A stretch of 64,000 bases of DNA from Mercurialis annua (lineage: Eukaryota > Streptophyta > Magnoliopsida > Malpighiales > Euphorbiaceae), in NCBI RefSeq assembly GCF_937616625.2, contig NC_065571.1:12278501-12342500 (forward strand), in the 5' to 3' direction. The notes under the pieces were generated by a model that saw nothing but the letters and a program-made list of their open reading frames with translations, searched no databases and had not been told where the DNA came from. Of this stretch, positions 47,703 through 58,529 are shown in pieces (position 1 is the stretch's first letter; each line of letters begins with the position of its first letter). The position numbers were made by a program, and so were the translations under genes.

Positions 47703-47947
47703 TGGATAAATGTCAAAAAAATCACGAACTATATACGTTTTTTTCAATTTAATCACACAATTTAATTCTTTTCATTTTCATGCACGGACTACCATTTTTT
47801 TCTCAAATTCATACACGATGTTGAGATGTCACGGCTGCATTGGGATTAATTCGCCAAGGTGGAGGTCATTTTACACCAATGAATGAATGTCACCTCAGTG
47901 TCGTGTATAAATTTAAGAAAAAATGGTAGTTAGTGCATGAAAATGAG
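47703..47947. mobile_element. Truncated foldback element, relative of 31789-32092
   Basis: The left arm (GTCAAAAAAATCACGAAC) and central AGGTGGA..TCATTTTACACCAATG match the complete copy at 31789. The right arm stops after GTGCATGAAAATGAG at 47947, where LINE-like coding sequence begins. Confidence 0.7.
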
Positions 47948-48870
47948 AACTGAGTTGCTTTTGCCCAATGAATTTCTGTCTATTTTTACTGAACTAAGAC
48001 AAAATTCAAGTCGTAAAGATGAGGTGTTATGGAATACGTCTTCGGGTATTTTTACATCAGCCTCATTTTTTCGCCTTGTTGGTAATTTGATGAACAGTTC
48101 AACTACTGCCACTATTCTGGAAACAGATGTTGTGATTGCCAAAAATAGTCTTCTGTTGGGTTTTGTTGCTGATGACGATGATTTTCAAGAAAGGGGCCTG
48201 ATGATATTTTCCAGAGCCGATGTTGTTGAAAACACTGCTGATGGTGAACTGAGAATTGCTGCAACTGTTGTCGCCAGCGAGCTGAGAATTGATGCTTTTG
48301 CTGTTATTTCCGCTGGGTCTGTTGATGTTTCTCCTGTGGAAACGATACATGCTGTTGTTGAGTCACATCGGAGGGCTGCTGCTTTTGAGTCACAACATAG
48401 GGCTGCTGTTATTAGACTTGGTCGTCGTCGTATCTACTCGCCGTTTATGCAAGTATGGAAGTCTAATGCTCCTCCTAAAGTTAAATTCTTTTTCTGGATC
48501 GCGTTATATGGAAGAGTGCCTACTCTTGATTTTTTTTGGTAAGGCGTTCTATTATTCCTGTTGAAAACGATTTATGCTCTCTTTGTGATGAATTGGAAAC
48601 GCAGATACATTTTTTACTCATTGTGCTTTTGCGAGGAGTATGTGGTTTAGTGTGCTTGAAAAGATGGATATTGCTTGGGTAGCTCCTTCTTCGTTTGTGG
48701 ATTTTTTATTTCAGTGGCAGTGTTATTTTTCAGAGTCCATACTAGTCTATTTGACAAATTTTGAACTTTCTCATTATTTAGGAGATTTGGAAGTGCAGAA
48801 ACAAAAGAGTTTTTCAAAACAAGAGTTCGACAAAAATGATGTAATTTTTAGTTGTTTATGAGGACTGTTT
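47948..48870 (+). pseudogene. LINE 3' fragment (zinc-binding RT C-terminus) with an internal insertion
   Basis: The frame begins with KDEVLWNTSSGIFTSASFFR, typical of the region after the RT in plant LINE ORF2. It resumes after about 300 bp with WKSNAPPKVKFFFWIALYGR, the conserved zinc-binding region. A frameshift near 48540 is followed by CSLCDELET and MWFSVLEKMDIAWVAP in other frames. The middle stretch (48100-48430) is Ala/Val/Asp-rich and includes a short tandem repeat (GAGTCACA...GGGCTGCTG). I take it as inserted or expanded sequence that by chance keeps the frame. 5' truncation at the foldback element is clear. Confidence 0.7.
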
Positions 48871-49410
48871 TTCTTTACAAGCTTTGTAATTGAAATTTTC
48901 CTTATTCCGGATTGGATTTCTTTAGAAATCTAGACTGTATTCTGTTTTCGAACAATTAAGTTTGTTTTTGCTTATTCGTTCTTGTCTAAATCTTTTAGTG
49001 TGTTTCTTTGTAAACTAATTTTAATGCGAAAGTTTTGAGTGCAGATATTTTGCCACTTTTTATAATTTTTAAATATATATTATTCATAAAAAAAATATGG
49101 CACATGTGAACTGTTATAGATGGGTGTCAACTATAGGCCCAAATCTTTAACTGTATTATACTCAAATAATTTTTTACTCATACTGGATCTATATATATTA
49201 CAGCAAATAAAAATTAGCTTCGAATTTTAAACAATTATGTATAGTAATACAATTTATATTTACAATCTCATTTAAAATAAAAAAAATGCCTTCACAACTC
49301 ACATTCATTTTGAAGACTGTGTTGTATTAACAGATTTGATCTCGAATTAAATTATAATTTTGACGGACATATACTCTAGAGCCAAGTTGGCGCTTCCTCT
49401 TTTCTTTTTA
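48871..49410. other. Possible LINE 3' UTR, then AT-rich DNA
   Basis: The T-rich 48880-49060 stretch could be the LINE 3' UTR. No A-tail or target duplication was fixed. Confidence 0.4.
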
Positions 49411-49700
49411 GGGTTAATTGTAAATTAATACACAAACTTTATCCCAATTTGCAATTACAATACGAACTTTAAAATTTGGTAAATTGGTACACCGATTTTA
49501 TTTTTTTGACGAATTACTACGCCGAACTGGAAAAACACTAACGTGGATATTGTCATATATCGCCACGTGTTGTTGTATGATTGGTCGGTGTACTAATTTG
49601 CCAAAAAAATGAAAGTTGGTGTATTAAATTGCCAAATTTCAAAGTTCATGTTGTAATTGCAAATTAGGATAAAGTTCGTATATTAATTTACAATTAACCC
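49411..49700. mobile_element. Foldback element, perfect 9-bp TSD
   Basis: The ends GGGTTAATTGTAAATTAATA and TATTAATTTACAATTAACCC open arms of about 85 bp. TTCTTTTTA flanks it at 49402-49410 and 49701-49709. 290 bp, non-coding. Mutator-like by duplication length. Confidence 0.82.
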
Positions 49701-49709
49701 TTCTTTTTA

Positions 49710-50258
49710 ATACTTAAAAGAGCAAATATCTATTAAATGGACTATGATTAGAAATTGATAATATTTGTTCGAGAAATAAAAAGAAATTGATAATATTCAA
49801 CAGCTTATGAATCCCAAGATTCTTGTATTTCCGGTAGATTTAAAGCATATGGTTGCCTGCATCAATTCTTCCCAATCCACACCTTTTTTCTTTCTTAATT
49901 TGTTCTCTAGTGAAAAATTATAAGCAATTATTAGGAAAAACTCACAACCTTCTATTCATCAATTTATTTATTATTTATTATATAAATGTCATATGACCAA
50001 ATTGATCGTAATGACATAATGTTAAGAGATAATTATCTCAAATATTAAGTTGAAATTATTATTTCAGTATCAAATAATTTAAATTACGAAAAAATATTAG
50101 ATTAAGATTGCTATTTTACAAAATAAAATATTTTATAAAAAAATTAAAATGTCAAAAATACAATACAGTTTTAAAATATAGGCTTCATCACCAAAAAAAT
50201 ATCAAACATATACGTTTTGTGTCAGTTATTGTCAAACCTTCAAAAATCACCAGTTTAT
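49710..50258. other. AT-rich intergenic DNA
   Basis: Nothing recognised. Confidence 0.5.
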
Positions 50259-50896
50259 AGGCTTAATTCCTTAAAAAAAAACCATACCTTATATTTTTTT
50301 TTCGTTTATATCTTGACCTTGTAAAAAAACCATTTGTACCCAATTTTGAGTTTTTATGTTTCATTTCTATCCCAAAATATTAAATTGTACTCTTTTCATT
50401 TGAAAAAGAGTTTAAAACAATTCTTCATTTTTAATTTATATACTAATTAGATATTAATGTTAATTATAAAACAAAAATACCATCTTCTTCAAAAAATTAA
50501 AAATAATAATAATTTTTTTTTAATTTTTTTAAAAAATATTTCAGAATTTTTTTTAGTTTTTTAATTTTTTTAATTTTTTTAAAAAATATTTCCGACAAAA
50601 AAATAAAAAAAATAATATTTTTTTTTTACTTTTTTTATTATTTTATAAAATTAAAAAAATTAATTAATTATTTGGATGTATTTGATTATTTTTTAAGTTT
50701 AAGGATTTATTTGTATTTTTAAAAATAGAAAAAAGTGTGTTTTAAACTCTTTTCCAAATAAAAAGAGAACAATTTAATGCTTTTGGGTAGGGATGAAATA
50801 TAAAAATCCAAAATTGGGTACAAATGGTGTTTTTACAAGGTTAGAGTATAAACGAAGAAAAAATATAAGGTGGAATTTTTTTAAGGAGTTAAACTT
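50259..50896. mobile_element. Foldback element (uncertain TSD)
   Basis: The left arm AGGCTTAATTCCTTAAAAAA and right arm TTTTTTTAAGGAGTTAAACTT pair imperfectly. Inner words CATTTGTACCCAATTTTGAG and AAAATTGGGTACAAATGG also pair. Its end sequence resembles the 11409-11781 element. The AT-only centre (50500-50660) holds long A and T runs. Confidence 0.65.
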
Positions 50897-51839
50897 AACT
50901 TTATATGTTCAATTTGTTTTCAATCATTTTTAAATCGAGCCGAATTTTTTACTTATATATTATCCATATCACTTCCAACTCAATAAAATTAATTAACATG
51001 ACACATTTTAAACAACTAATTCAAATTTAATTAAATTAAAAAGTAAATCAAATAAAACCAAATCCAAGTTACTGAAAATCAATTCAGCAATCAATTAATT
51101 CTTAAATAAAATATTCCACTTTAAAAATTAATTCTTGAGGTACAATAATATATGTAATGTGTAAATAAGATAGAAAAATATGTGATTTTTTGGGGAGAAA
51201 ATTTGCTTTTTAATTTTGGAATTATCTGTTTTTCTTTTTCATTATTGTTTTTCTTTCTTTCTGTTTTTCATGTTTTGTTGTTTTATTCTTCTAAATTTTT
51301 ATGCACTAAACTTATAGATAAATAATATTTTTCCTTTAGTTTAGTTTCTTTACACTAAGATTTCAAGAATACAATTCTAATAATTTCTATGATAGACTCT
51401 TACTTGAATTTGAAGCAATCTCGACAAATTTGCTACGGACAAAAAATAGAGATTCCCTCCTTTATATTTCTTTTTGCCACAATATCTCTCAATCTTTTCA
51501 ATTTTTCACTGGTTTGGAAATATACCATACAATAATACACAAAAGAAAACTTCAATTCTAACAAGTTGTAATTCGGGGAAATTGATACCTTTTGTATACC
51601 AACTATGATGAATGATTTATATAATTTTATAAGCTTAATCAATTAAAATATAATATATATTTTCTTATTTAAAGTATTTTTTTAATTTTTTTTAAAATAA
51701 ATAATTATTTATAGAGTTCAACCACAAAAAATAAAATACTAAATATTCAGTAAAGGACTACAAAAAGTCGGCCATAAAATAATGACCATTGTGGGTACTA
51801 GGTAGTAGAGAACTAGAAAATAATAACAATAACAAGACG
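50897..51839. other. AT-rich intergenic DNA
   Basis: No gene or transposon end recognised in about 940 bp. Confidence 0.5.
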
Positions 51840-51847
51840 GCTTTTCG

Positions 51848-52129
51848 GTGTTAATTATGGAATTTCAGGAAAGTTCTAATATTAAGGATTTTCAACCAAT
51901 CAGCTTAATTAATGGAGTTTTTAAATGGATTTTTAATTTTTTAGCAAATCGATTGTCTCTTGTTTTGCTTTTAGTTGTTTCTGAAAATCAATTTCGCTTT
52001 GTTAAAGACAAAAGTATATATGACTATCATATAATTGCTTCGGATATTAGTCACCTTGTCAAGCGTCGGAGAGAGAAAATTTTCCCCATTAAGCTGGATT
52101 TCAGAACAACTTTTGATACATCCTCAACA
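51848..52129 (+). pseudogene. LINE reverse transcriptase fragment
   Basis: Reads ESSNIKDFQPISLINGVFKW, then NRLSLVLLLVVSENQFRFVK, then REKIFPIKLDFRTTFDT. These match the fingers/palm start of plant LINE RTs; the catalytic-site block that usually reads LDF.KAFDT is here LDFRTTFDT. The fragment is about 94 codons, with endonuclease and the FADD block absent. It cannot be active. Confidence 0.8.
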
Positions 52130-52555
52130 TAAGTAAATTTTATTACAATTCAACAATACATTCTCGTTTGATGAAGGATTTGGAAGTGTCTTTGCTCAAT
52201 AAAGGAATGTCATACCAGATGCCCCAGCGGATGGCTAGGATGAAAATCAGGATGTAATTGTCCTTACACTTTTTCAGATTCGGCAATACCTTTAAACATT
52301 TGAACCAAATCTGAAACCTAGAGTGAAGAAAAGAAAGTCCTCTAGGTGAATGGAAGTTAAACCGATAGTGAAGACGGTTCAACGTCAACTTTTTGCCATA
52401 AGAAAAACAAAGAGACTTCAGGCAGATAATGTGGCGGATGGCGTTAGGGTGTAGTTGCAAAAAAGAAATGCCTCAAAGATTACAAGAATCGACCACCAAA
52501 GGATCCAAAAGAAAATAAAGACCAGTCAACAGTTGATCCTAAAAAACAAAGGCGT
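52130..52555. other. Region with an unrecognised minus-strand open frame
   Basis: A minus-strand frame (52143-52460, 105 codons) is rich in Leu, Arg and His. I do not recognise it. This is the left flank of the Copia insertion; the matching right flank begins at 57665. Confidence 0.35.
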
Positions 52556-52560
52556 GACTA

Positions 52561-52901
52561 TGTTGAGAGAAAGAAACTTCATTTTTTATTTAATTCAAGA
52601 AGTGAGTACAAAATACATTGATGATGCTTTATATACTTTAGCAAACATCAGTAAGTAGAATAACTGCCTAACAGAATATCCTATCTATTAACAGAATATA
52701 CTAAGTCTGTTAATTACAGCTGTTACTTAACTAGGAAGATAACAGAAACTCAACTAACTTCCAGCTAACTTCCAGCTCATGCACTTGAGTCATGCATCCT
52801 GTGTTGCATTTGATTCTGAGCTAGGAGAATCCAATGTTGCTGGTTTGGCACTGTCAGCATCCAATGCTGATGCAGATGAGGTGGCACTAGCTCTGTCATT
52901 A
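52561..52901 (-). repeat. 3' LTR of the Copia element
   Basis: Near-identical to 57325-57664. The stop codon of pol lies inside it, so the last 37 or so residues of the polyprotein are LTR-encoded. Confidence 0.92.
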
Positions 52902-55900
52902 GCCCCCCGTAAGCTGGCATTATAAATGTTTATCATGCCAAGCTTAGTTATAGCTTGTTGATAAAACTGAGGTGAAAGAGGCTTGGTGAAGCAATCTGCT
53001 AACTGGAGTGCAGAAGGAACAGGAAGCAGATGTATGATGCCTGCACTTATCTTATCTCGAATGAGATGGCAGTCAATCTCAATGTGCTTAGTTCTCTCAT
53101 GATAGACAGGGTTATGAGCCAATTGTATTGCAGATTGACTGTCACTGTAAATGAGAACAGACTGGGGATGAGGGAGGCTAAGATCTTTCATCAAATATAG
53201 CAACCATTGTACTTCACAAGTGAGAGCAGCTAAAGCTCTGTATTCAGCCTCAGAGCTTGAACGAGCAATGGTTGTTTGTTTCTTAGAACGCCAAGATATC
53301 AAGGAATTTCCAAGAAAAACACACATGCCAGAAATAGATCTTCTGCTGTCAACACATGCAGCCCAATCAGAATCTGTGAAGCCTTTCAACTGGAGAGAAC
53401 TGTTGGCAAGGAAGAATAAACCTTGTCCAGGTGTGCCTTTTAAGTACTTTAAAACTCTATGAACTGCAGTCATATGTGCCTGAGTTGGTTTGTCAAGAAA
53501 CTGGGAAAGCTGTTGAATGGCAAAGGATAAGTCTGGCCTTGTATTGCACAAATAGAGCAACTTACCAACCAGTTTTCTGTATAGAGAGTTATCAGGTAAC
53601 AAAGAACTGTCAGTCATAGATAACTTTGAAGTTTTGAGCATTGGAGTTGGAGCAGGTTTGGCATTGAGAAAACCAGTTTCTGTTAAGAGATCCATAGCAT
53701 ATTTCCTCTGACAAAAACTTATTCCAGAAGTTGATCTTGCAACCTCAAATCCCAGAAAGTACTTAAGAGGACCTAAGTCTTTGATGGAAAATTGAGCATG
53801 CAGGAATGCTTTTATATCTTGAACTGCAACAAGGTCATTGCTGGCAATGATGACATCATCCACATATATGAGCAAAGCAAGAAAACTGGAACCTGTCTTC
53901 TTGATGAATAAAGAAGGATCAGCAGCTGCAGTAATGAAACCTTTGTGTAACAATGCCTGAGTTAGTTTAGCATTCCATTGCCTACTGGCCTGTTTAAGAC
54001 CATACAAGGACTTCTGCAATTTGCAAACCTTCTGTTTGTTAGTGGATTCAAAACCAGGAGGTAATCTCATGTACACCTCTTCATGTAGATCACCATGGAG
54101 AAAGGTATTATTAATGTCAAGCTGAAATAAATGCCATTTCTGAACAGAAGCTGCAGCTAATAGTGTTCTTATGGTTGTCATTTTGGCCACTGGACTGAAT
54201 GTGTCTAAGTAGTCAATGCCTTCTTGTTGAGTGAATCCCTTAGCTACCAGTCTAGCTTTACATCTTTCAACCAAACCATTAGCCTGATATTTCACTTTAT
54301 AAACCCATTTACAGCCAATTGGGTGTTTGCCAGAAGGAAGATCTGTAATAATCCAGGTTTTATTCTTATCTGGAGCATCAAATTCTGCCTGCATTGCCTG
54401 TTTCCAACACTCATGTTGAATAGCTTCATTATAAGTAGATGGTTCTGTGAAATTGGTTATGGCAGCATCAAATGCCTGATGAGGGGGTGAGAGATTGGCT
54501 AAAGAAAAGAAAGAAGAGATAGGATGAGGGGTGGTAGTGTACACAGGGGAAGCTATTTTGGTAGAATGACTTTGAGGTAAAGTCACTGAATAGTCTTTTA
54601 AGTGAAGGGGAAGTGTGGTTTGTCTGGTAGATCTTCTCAAGACAGAAAAGTCTTCTGTTTGAAAAACAGAATCAGGAGAAGAAAGTGGGGTGGAATAAGA
54701 AGGGACTGATTGACATGGGGTATGGTTAAAATTATTGGATATATGATTCTCAGCAGGTGAAGGGATGTGGGATATAGTGAAATCATCAAATGGAGAAATG
54801 CCAATATTAGATGCATAATTGGGAGAAGTATGAACTATATCAGTTATAGACTTAGAAAATGGAAATGAATTTTCATAGAAATGAACATCTCTAGACACAA
54901 AAAATTGATGTGTATTGATGTTAAAAAGTTTGTAACCTTTCACTCCAGTCTGATATCCTAGGAAAACTGCTTTGATGGCTCTGGTGTCAAATTTTGATTT
55001 ATGAGAGAGGACATTTGTAGCAAAACAAAGGCAACCAAAGACTTTTAAATTTGAATTAGAGCAGTTTGTATTATATAGTTTGTAAAATGGAGTGAAGTTT
55101 TGAATCACAGAAGAAGGAGTCCTGTTGATTAAATGCACATCATGCATAATGCATTCTGGCCACAAGTAAAGAGGTAAGGAAGCTTGAAAAAACAAAGCTC
55201 TAGCTACATTGAGTATGTGTTGATGTTTTCTTTCAACAATACTGTTTTGTTGAGGTGTATAAACACAAGACTTTTGATGTATTATACCTTGATCTTGATA
55301 GAAGGAAGGCATCTCAAATTCTAATCCATAATCTGATCTTATTATTTTTATTTGTTTTTGAAACTGTGTTTTAACAAATTTGCAAAAACTGTGAATAGTG
55401 GTTCTGGCTTCAGATTTTGACTTTAGTAAAAATATCCAGGTAAATCTACTATAGTCATCAACAATTGTTAAGAAAAATTTGAAACCTTTAAGAGAAGTGG
55501 ACTGGCAAGGTCCCCACAAATCAATGTGAATTAGATCAAAAATAGAACTGGATACAGACTCACTTACAGGAAAAGACAATCTTTTCTGTTTAGAGAAATG
55601 ACAAGTTTCACATATATCAGAAGCAGGAAAATAGATTGATGGTTCTATTTTCTGCAGAATTCTAAGTCTTTCTACTGGCAAATGACCTAGTCTAAGATGC
55701 CAAATGGAATTTACAGAAGCATTATTGCTGAAAATTGAATGACATGATGAATCTTTGAGTTCTAACTGATATAGTCCATTCTTCTTCTTAGCTATTCCAA
55801 TCATTCTCCACTTGGATATGTCCTGGATATAGCAAATGGAAGAATGGAAAAGGAGGATAAGATGAGATTTGTCAGTGAGTTGACTTGCTGAAATCAGATT

Positions 55901-56272
55901 GAAGCTAAAGGCAGGGACAAATAGTACATTGTCAAGAATAAAAGAATCTGTCAATTTAACAGTTCCAATATGACTGACTGGCACCTTTTGTCCATTGGGG
56001 AGGTTTACCATAACTCCATTTACTGGTTTGTATGTTGTGAACATATGCATAGAACAGATTATGTGATCTGTGGCACCAGTGTCCACAATCCAATTATGAT
56101 GCAAATTTACTGCAGTATTGAGACAAGTATGAATAGTTTTACCTGAATTATAATCTGGCTTGAAAGTTGCTGAGATAGTGTTCACATGTGGTGAAGAATG
56201 ACAATTATCTCCAGCTGGCTGTATCATTGACAGAATCTTTGCATACTGCTCAGCTGTGAAAGAAAATGGCAT
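52790..56272 (-). CDS. pol: Copia Pol: protease, integrase, reverse transcriptase, RNase H (1160 codons open)
   Basis: This polyprotein makes and integrates the element's DNA. In order: protease with WIVDTGATDHI (Asp64); pre-integrase zinc region WHLRLGHLPVE (191-201) with CETC (221-224); integrase catalytic residues in HIDLWGP (Asp251), IRSDYGLEF (Asp314) and VERKHQH (Glu347); RT from about 640 with CKWVYKVK, FQLDINNTFLHG (Asp719) and the YVDD site (803-806); RNase H with FTDSDWA (Asp967), SSSEAEYRAL and TKHIEID. No stop interrupts 3.5 kb, and all key catalytic residues are present, so the enzymes look intact. The given start Met is only the first in the open stretch. The natural frame continues upstream into gag, where the 56463-56867 insertion breaks it. 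In Copia elements gag and pol are normally one frame. Confidence 0.92.
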   Translation of the reverse strand: MPFSFTAEQYAKILSMIQPAGDNCHSSPHVNTISATFKPDYNSGKTIHTCLNTAVNLHHNWIVDTGATDHIICSMHMFTTYKPVNGVMVNLPNGQKVPVSHIGTVKLTDSFILDNVLFVPAFSFNLISASQLTDKSHLILLFHSSICYIQDISKWRMIGIAKKKNGLYQLELKDSSCHSIFSNNASVNSIWHLRLGHLPVERLRILQKIEPSIYFPASDICETCHFSKQKRLSFPVSESVSSSIFDLIHIDLWGPCQSTSLKGFKFFLTIVDDYSRFTWIFLLKSKSEARTTIHSFCKFVKTQFQKQIKIIRSDYGLEFEMPSFYQDQGIIHQKSCVYTPQQNSIVERKHQHILNVARALFFQASLPLYLWPECIMHDVHLINRTPSSVIQNFTPFYKLYNTNCSNSNLKVFGCLCFATNVLSHKSKFDTRAIKAVFLGYQTGVKGYKLFNINTHQFFVSRDVHFYENSFPFSKSITDIVHTSPNYASNIGISPFDDFTISHIPSPAENHISNNFNHTPCQSVPSYSTPLSSPDSVFQTEDFSVLRRSTRQTTLPLHLKDYSVTLPQSHSTKIASPVYTTTPHPISSFFSLANLSPPHQAFDAAITNFTEPSTYNEAIQHECWKQAMQAEFDAPDKNKTWIITDLPSGKHPIGCKWVYKVKYQANGLVERCKARLVAKGFTQQEGIDYLDTFSPVAKMTTIRTLLAAASVQKWHLFQLDINNTFLHGDLHEEVYMRLPPGFESTNKQKVCKLQKSLYGLKQASRQWNAKLTQALLHKGFITAAADPSLFIKKTGSSFLALLIYVDDVIIASNDLVAVQDIKAFLHAQFSIKDLGPLKYFLGFEVARSTSGISFCQRKYAMDLLTETGFLNAKPAPTPMLKTSKLSMTDSSLLPDNSLYRKLVGKLLYLCNTRPDLSFAIQQLSQFLDKPTQAHMTAVHRVLKYLKGTPGQGLFFLANSSLQLKGFTDSDWAACVDSRRSISGMCVFLGNSLISWRSKKQTTIARSSSEAEYRALAALTCEVQWLLYLMKDLSLPHPQSVLIYSDSQSAIQLAHNPVYHERTKHIEIDCHLIRDKISAGIIHLLPVPSALQLADCFTKPLSPQFYQQAITKLGMINIYNASLRGANDRASATSSASALDADSAKPATLDSPSSESNATQDA

Positions 56273-56462
56273 GTTGCTGTTGTGTTCTGATGTATGAAAC
56301 TCAGATTGTCCAACCTCAGGAGGAGAGTACTGCTGACTCTTGTTGCCACCTCCATATGAGTGAGGACCAGAATTATCAACTTGATTAACATAGTTTCCTT
56401 GTTTATTTCTAAACTGATATCCAGGTGGATAGCCATGCTTCTTATAGCATATATCAACAGTG

Positions 56463-56867
56463 GGATATTAAACTCCCTGGGTCACTAGAGTTACCTCGAA
56501 TTACATAATGATCATTAAACTTGATTTTGTTACAAAATGGTCACCGAACTATACCTTTTGTTACAAAGGGGTGTCACTCATATAAAACGCAACGTTTTTG
56601 CTTACATGGCAAGCTTTAATTACAAAAAGGTACATAGTTCAGTGACCTTTTTGCAATAAAAAGTATAACTCAATGACTTTTTTGTAATTCATGAAAAGTT
56701 TAGTATTCTTTTTGTAACAACTTAAGCATGAAAACGATGCGTTTTATATGAGTGACACCCCTTTGTAATAAAAGGTATAGTTCAGTGACCATTTTGTAAC
56801 AAAATAAAGTTTAGTGATCATTATGTAATTCAAGATAACACTAGTGACCCAGGGAGTTTAATATCCA
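56463..56867. mobile_element. 405-bp Mutator-like miniature inside the Copia gag, 10-bp TSD
   Basis: The ends GGATATTAAACTCCCTGGG and CCCAGGGAGTTTAATATCC are perfect complements; the arms continue for about 150 bp. Perfect ATCAACAGTG duplications lie at 56453-56462 and 56868-56877. Removing the insert with one duplication copy restores the gag frame, proving the order of events. An older relative is at 14592-14991. Confidence 0.92.
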
Positions 56868-57242
56868 TCAACAGTGTGATTGTGATAACCACAGAAAGAG
56901 CACATTTGCTTCTTGTTATTAACATAATCATTCTTCTTATAGGTATTTGGTCCAGTCCCTAAGATTCCCTTTCCTTTGACAAAAAATGCACTTGCTTCAT
57001 TTCCTGATGAATAGTCAGTCTGTTCTTCTGCAGAATTTCCTCTTTCCATAAATGCATTAGATTCTATAACATTTCCTTGATTCAACCCCAATTGTCTCTC
57101 ACATTGAGCTACCATTGAAAAAGCTTTGTTGATAGGGGGTAATGGATCCATCATAGTGATCTGTGACCTCACTTGTGCATAATTTTCATTAAGTCCTTTC
57201 ATGAACTTAATCACATGATCATTCTCAAAGTATCTTTTGACA
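56868..57242 (-). pseudogene. gag: Copia gag, N-terminally deleted and split
   Basis: Gag packages element RNA. The frame reads IKFMKGLNENYAQVRSQITM, then NKAFSMVAQCERQLGL, the UBN2-type Gag end, and then the first half of the CCHC zinc knuckle (CSFCGYHNH). There the 405-bp miniature interrupts it; the last Cys of the knuckle is on the far side near 56450. Upstream, only about 70 bp separate the primer-binding site from the remaining Gag, and a stop precedes it, so most of the N-terminal domain is deleted. The element could not make normal Gag and would need it in trans. Confidence 0.85.
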
Positions 57243-57324
57243 ATGTACTATTTGTCCCTGCCTTTAGCTTCTGAAGAAGAAGAAAGAAAGAGTCAGTGAA
57301 GCTTCTTCTACTGCTTTGATACCA

Positions 57325-57664
57325 TGTTGAGAGAAAGAAACTTCATGTTTTATTAATTCAAGAAGTGAGTACAAAATACATTGATGATGCTTTATATACT
57401 TTAGCAAACATCAGTAAGTAGAATAACTGCCTAACAGAATATCCTATCTATTAACAGAATATACTAAGTCTGTTAATTACAGCTGTTACTTAACTGGGAA
57501 GATAACAGAAACTCAACTAACTTCCAGCTAACTTCCAGCTCATGCACTTGAGTCATGCATCCTGTGTTGCATTTGATTCTGAGCTAGGAGAATCCAATGC
57601 TGCTGGTTTGGCACTGTCAGCATCCAATGCTGATACAGATGAGGTGGCACTAGCTCTGTCATTA
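57325..57664 (-). repeat. 5' LTR of the Copia element
   Basis: Flanked outside by GACTA and inside by the primer-binding site. A TATA box, GTATATAAAGC on the minus strand, lies at about 57389-57399 and probably drives the element. Confidence 0.92.
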
Positions 57665-57669
57665 GACTA

Positions 57670-58529
57670 GAAAGAATACAAGTGTTAGGCAAAACCTCGT
57701 CATCAGGAAAGAGCATGAGATAATCTTAAGGGATACCATAAAAATTACGAATAGTGACAATGGATTACAGTTCCATAGAACATGGATACTTTTTTAGGGA
57801 GGCAATGGCTTTACCGAAACCTTCACCCATGAGAGAAAATGGAAGATAACAATAATAAAAAAACAAAAAAAGAGGAAAAAGACGAATAAAAGAAAAGAAA
57901 GGAAGAAACCATAAGAATAAATCATAATAAAATTAGAAGACCAAGAACTTTTAAGGAAATTTTTAAAATTGGAAAGGGAAATAAAATGGCGGAATGATTT
58001 GAAAGGGTGTTAAATGCATTAAATGAGACATGACAGATTGTTTACAAGGTAGACAAAAAAAAATCTTCACTATCAAAACCAACTCGAAACTACCGAAGCG
58101 TATCGCAAAAATTAGATATCAATATCTAAACAAAACATATAGTGGGGGATTAAAGATGAAACACCATAAAATCTCATATTGCCAAGGAAATAAAATACTC
58201 ACACACTCGCCTATAAAAACAAGACAAGGACCACACTAAAAGGTATGTACTTTAACGTCATATACTCTTTTTACCTGATATACCCTTACTAACTTTCGCA
58301 TCGGAATGAACCCGAGATCTAAACCCAAGATCCATCCACCTTATCATATTTCAAGTGCAATTAGACAAATAGTAATACCAGCAAACCCCTACCAACATTC
58401 CTGAATATATCAATTACTAGTAATAATATCAATTCACCAGTTTTATGATGACCCGACAAATTTTGCAAGAAAGAAGTGAAAATTTAAAAGAACTTTTCCA
58501 AACATTTTAATTTTTTGGAAGTTCTATTT
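57670..58529. other. Right flank of the Copia element
   Basis: The A-rich, GC-moderate stretch to about 58420 may be degraded retrotransposon DNA continuous with 52130-52555. I recognised no domain. Confidence 0.4.

Larger units (their letters stand above)
52561..57664 (-). mobile_element. Nearly complete Ty1/copia retrotransposon
   Basis: Near-identical LTRs lie at 52561-52901 (3' LTR) and 57325-57664 (5' LTR), with 5-bp duplications GACTA at 52556-52560 and 57665-57669. In element sense the LTR begins TAATGACAG and ends CAACA. The primer-binding site TGGTATCAAAGC (57313-57324) adjoins the 5' LTR and fits initiator tRNA-Met. A polypurine tract (GGGGGG, 52903-52908) adjoins the 3' LTR. The LTRs differ at about five substitutions and a few small indels, so the insertion is young. 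Pol is open; gag has lost its N-terminus and carries a later miniature at 56463. Confidence 0.93.

Noticed and set aside
52143..52460. 105-codon minus-strand open frame beside the Copia element
   Set aside because: Could be a retroelement-derived protein, but I recognise no motif; left as unassigned.
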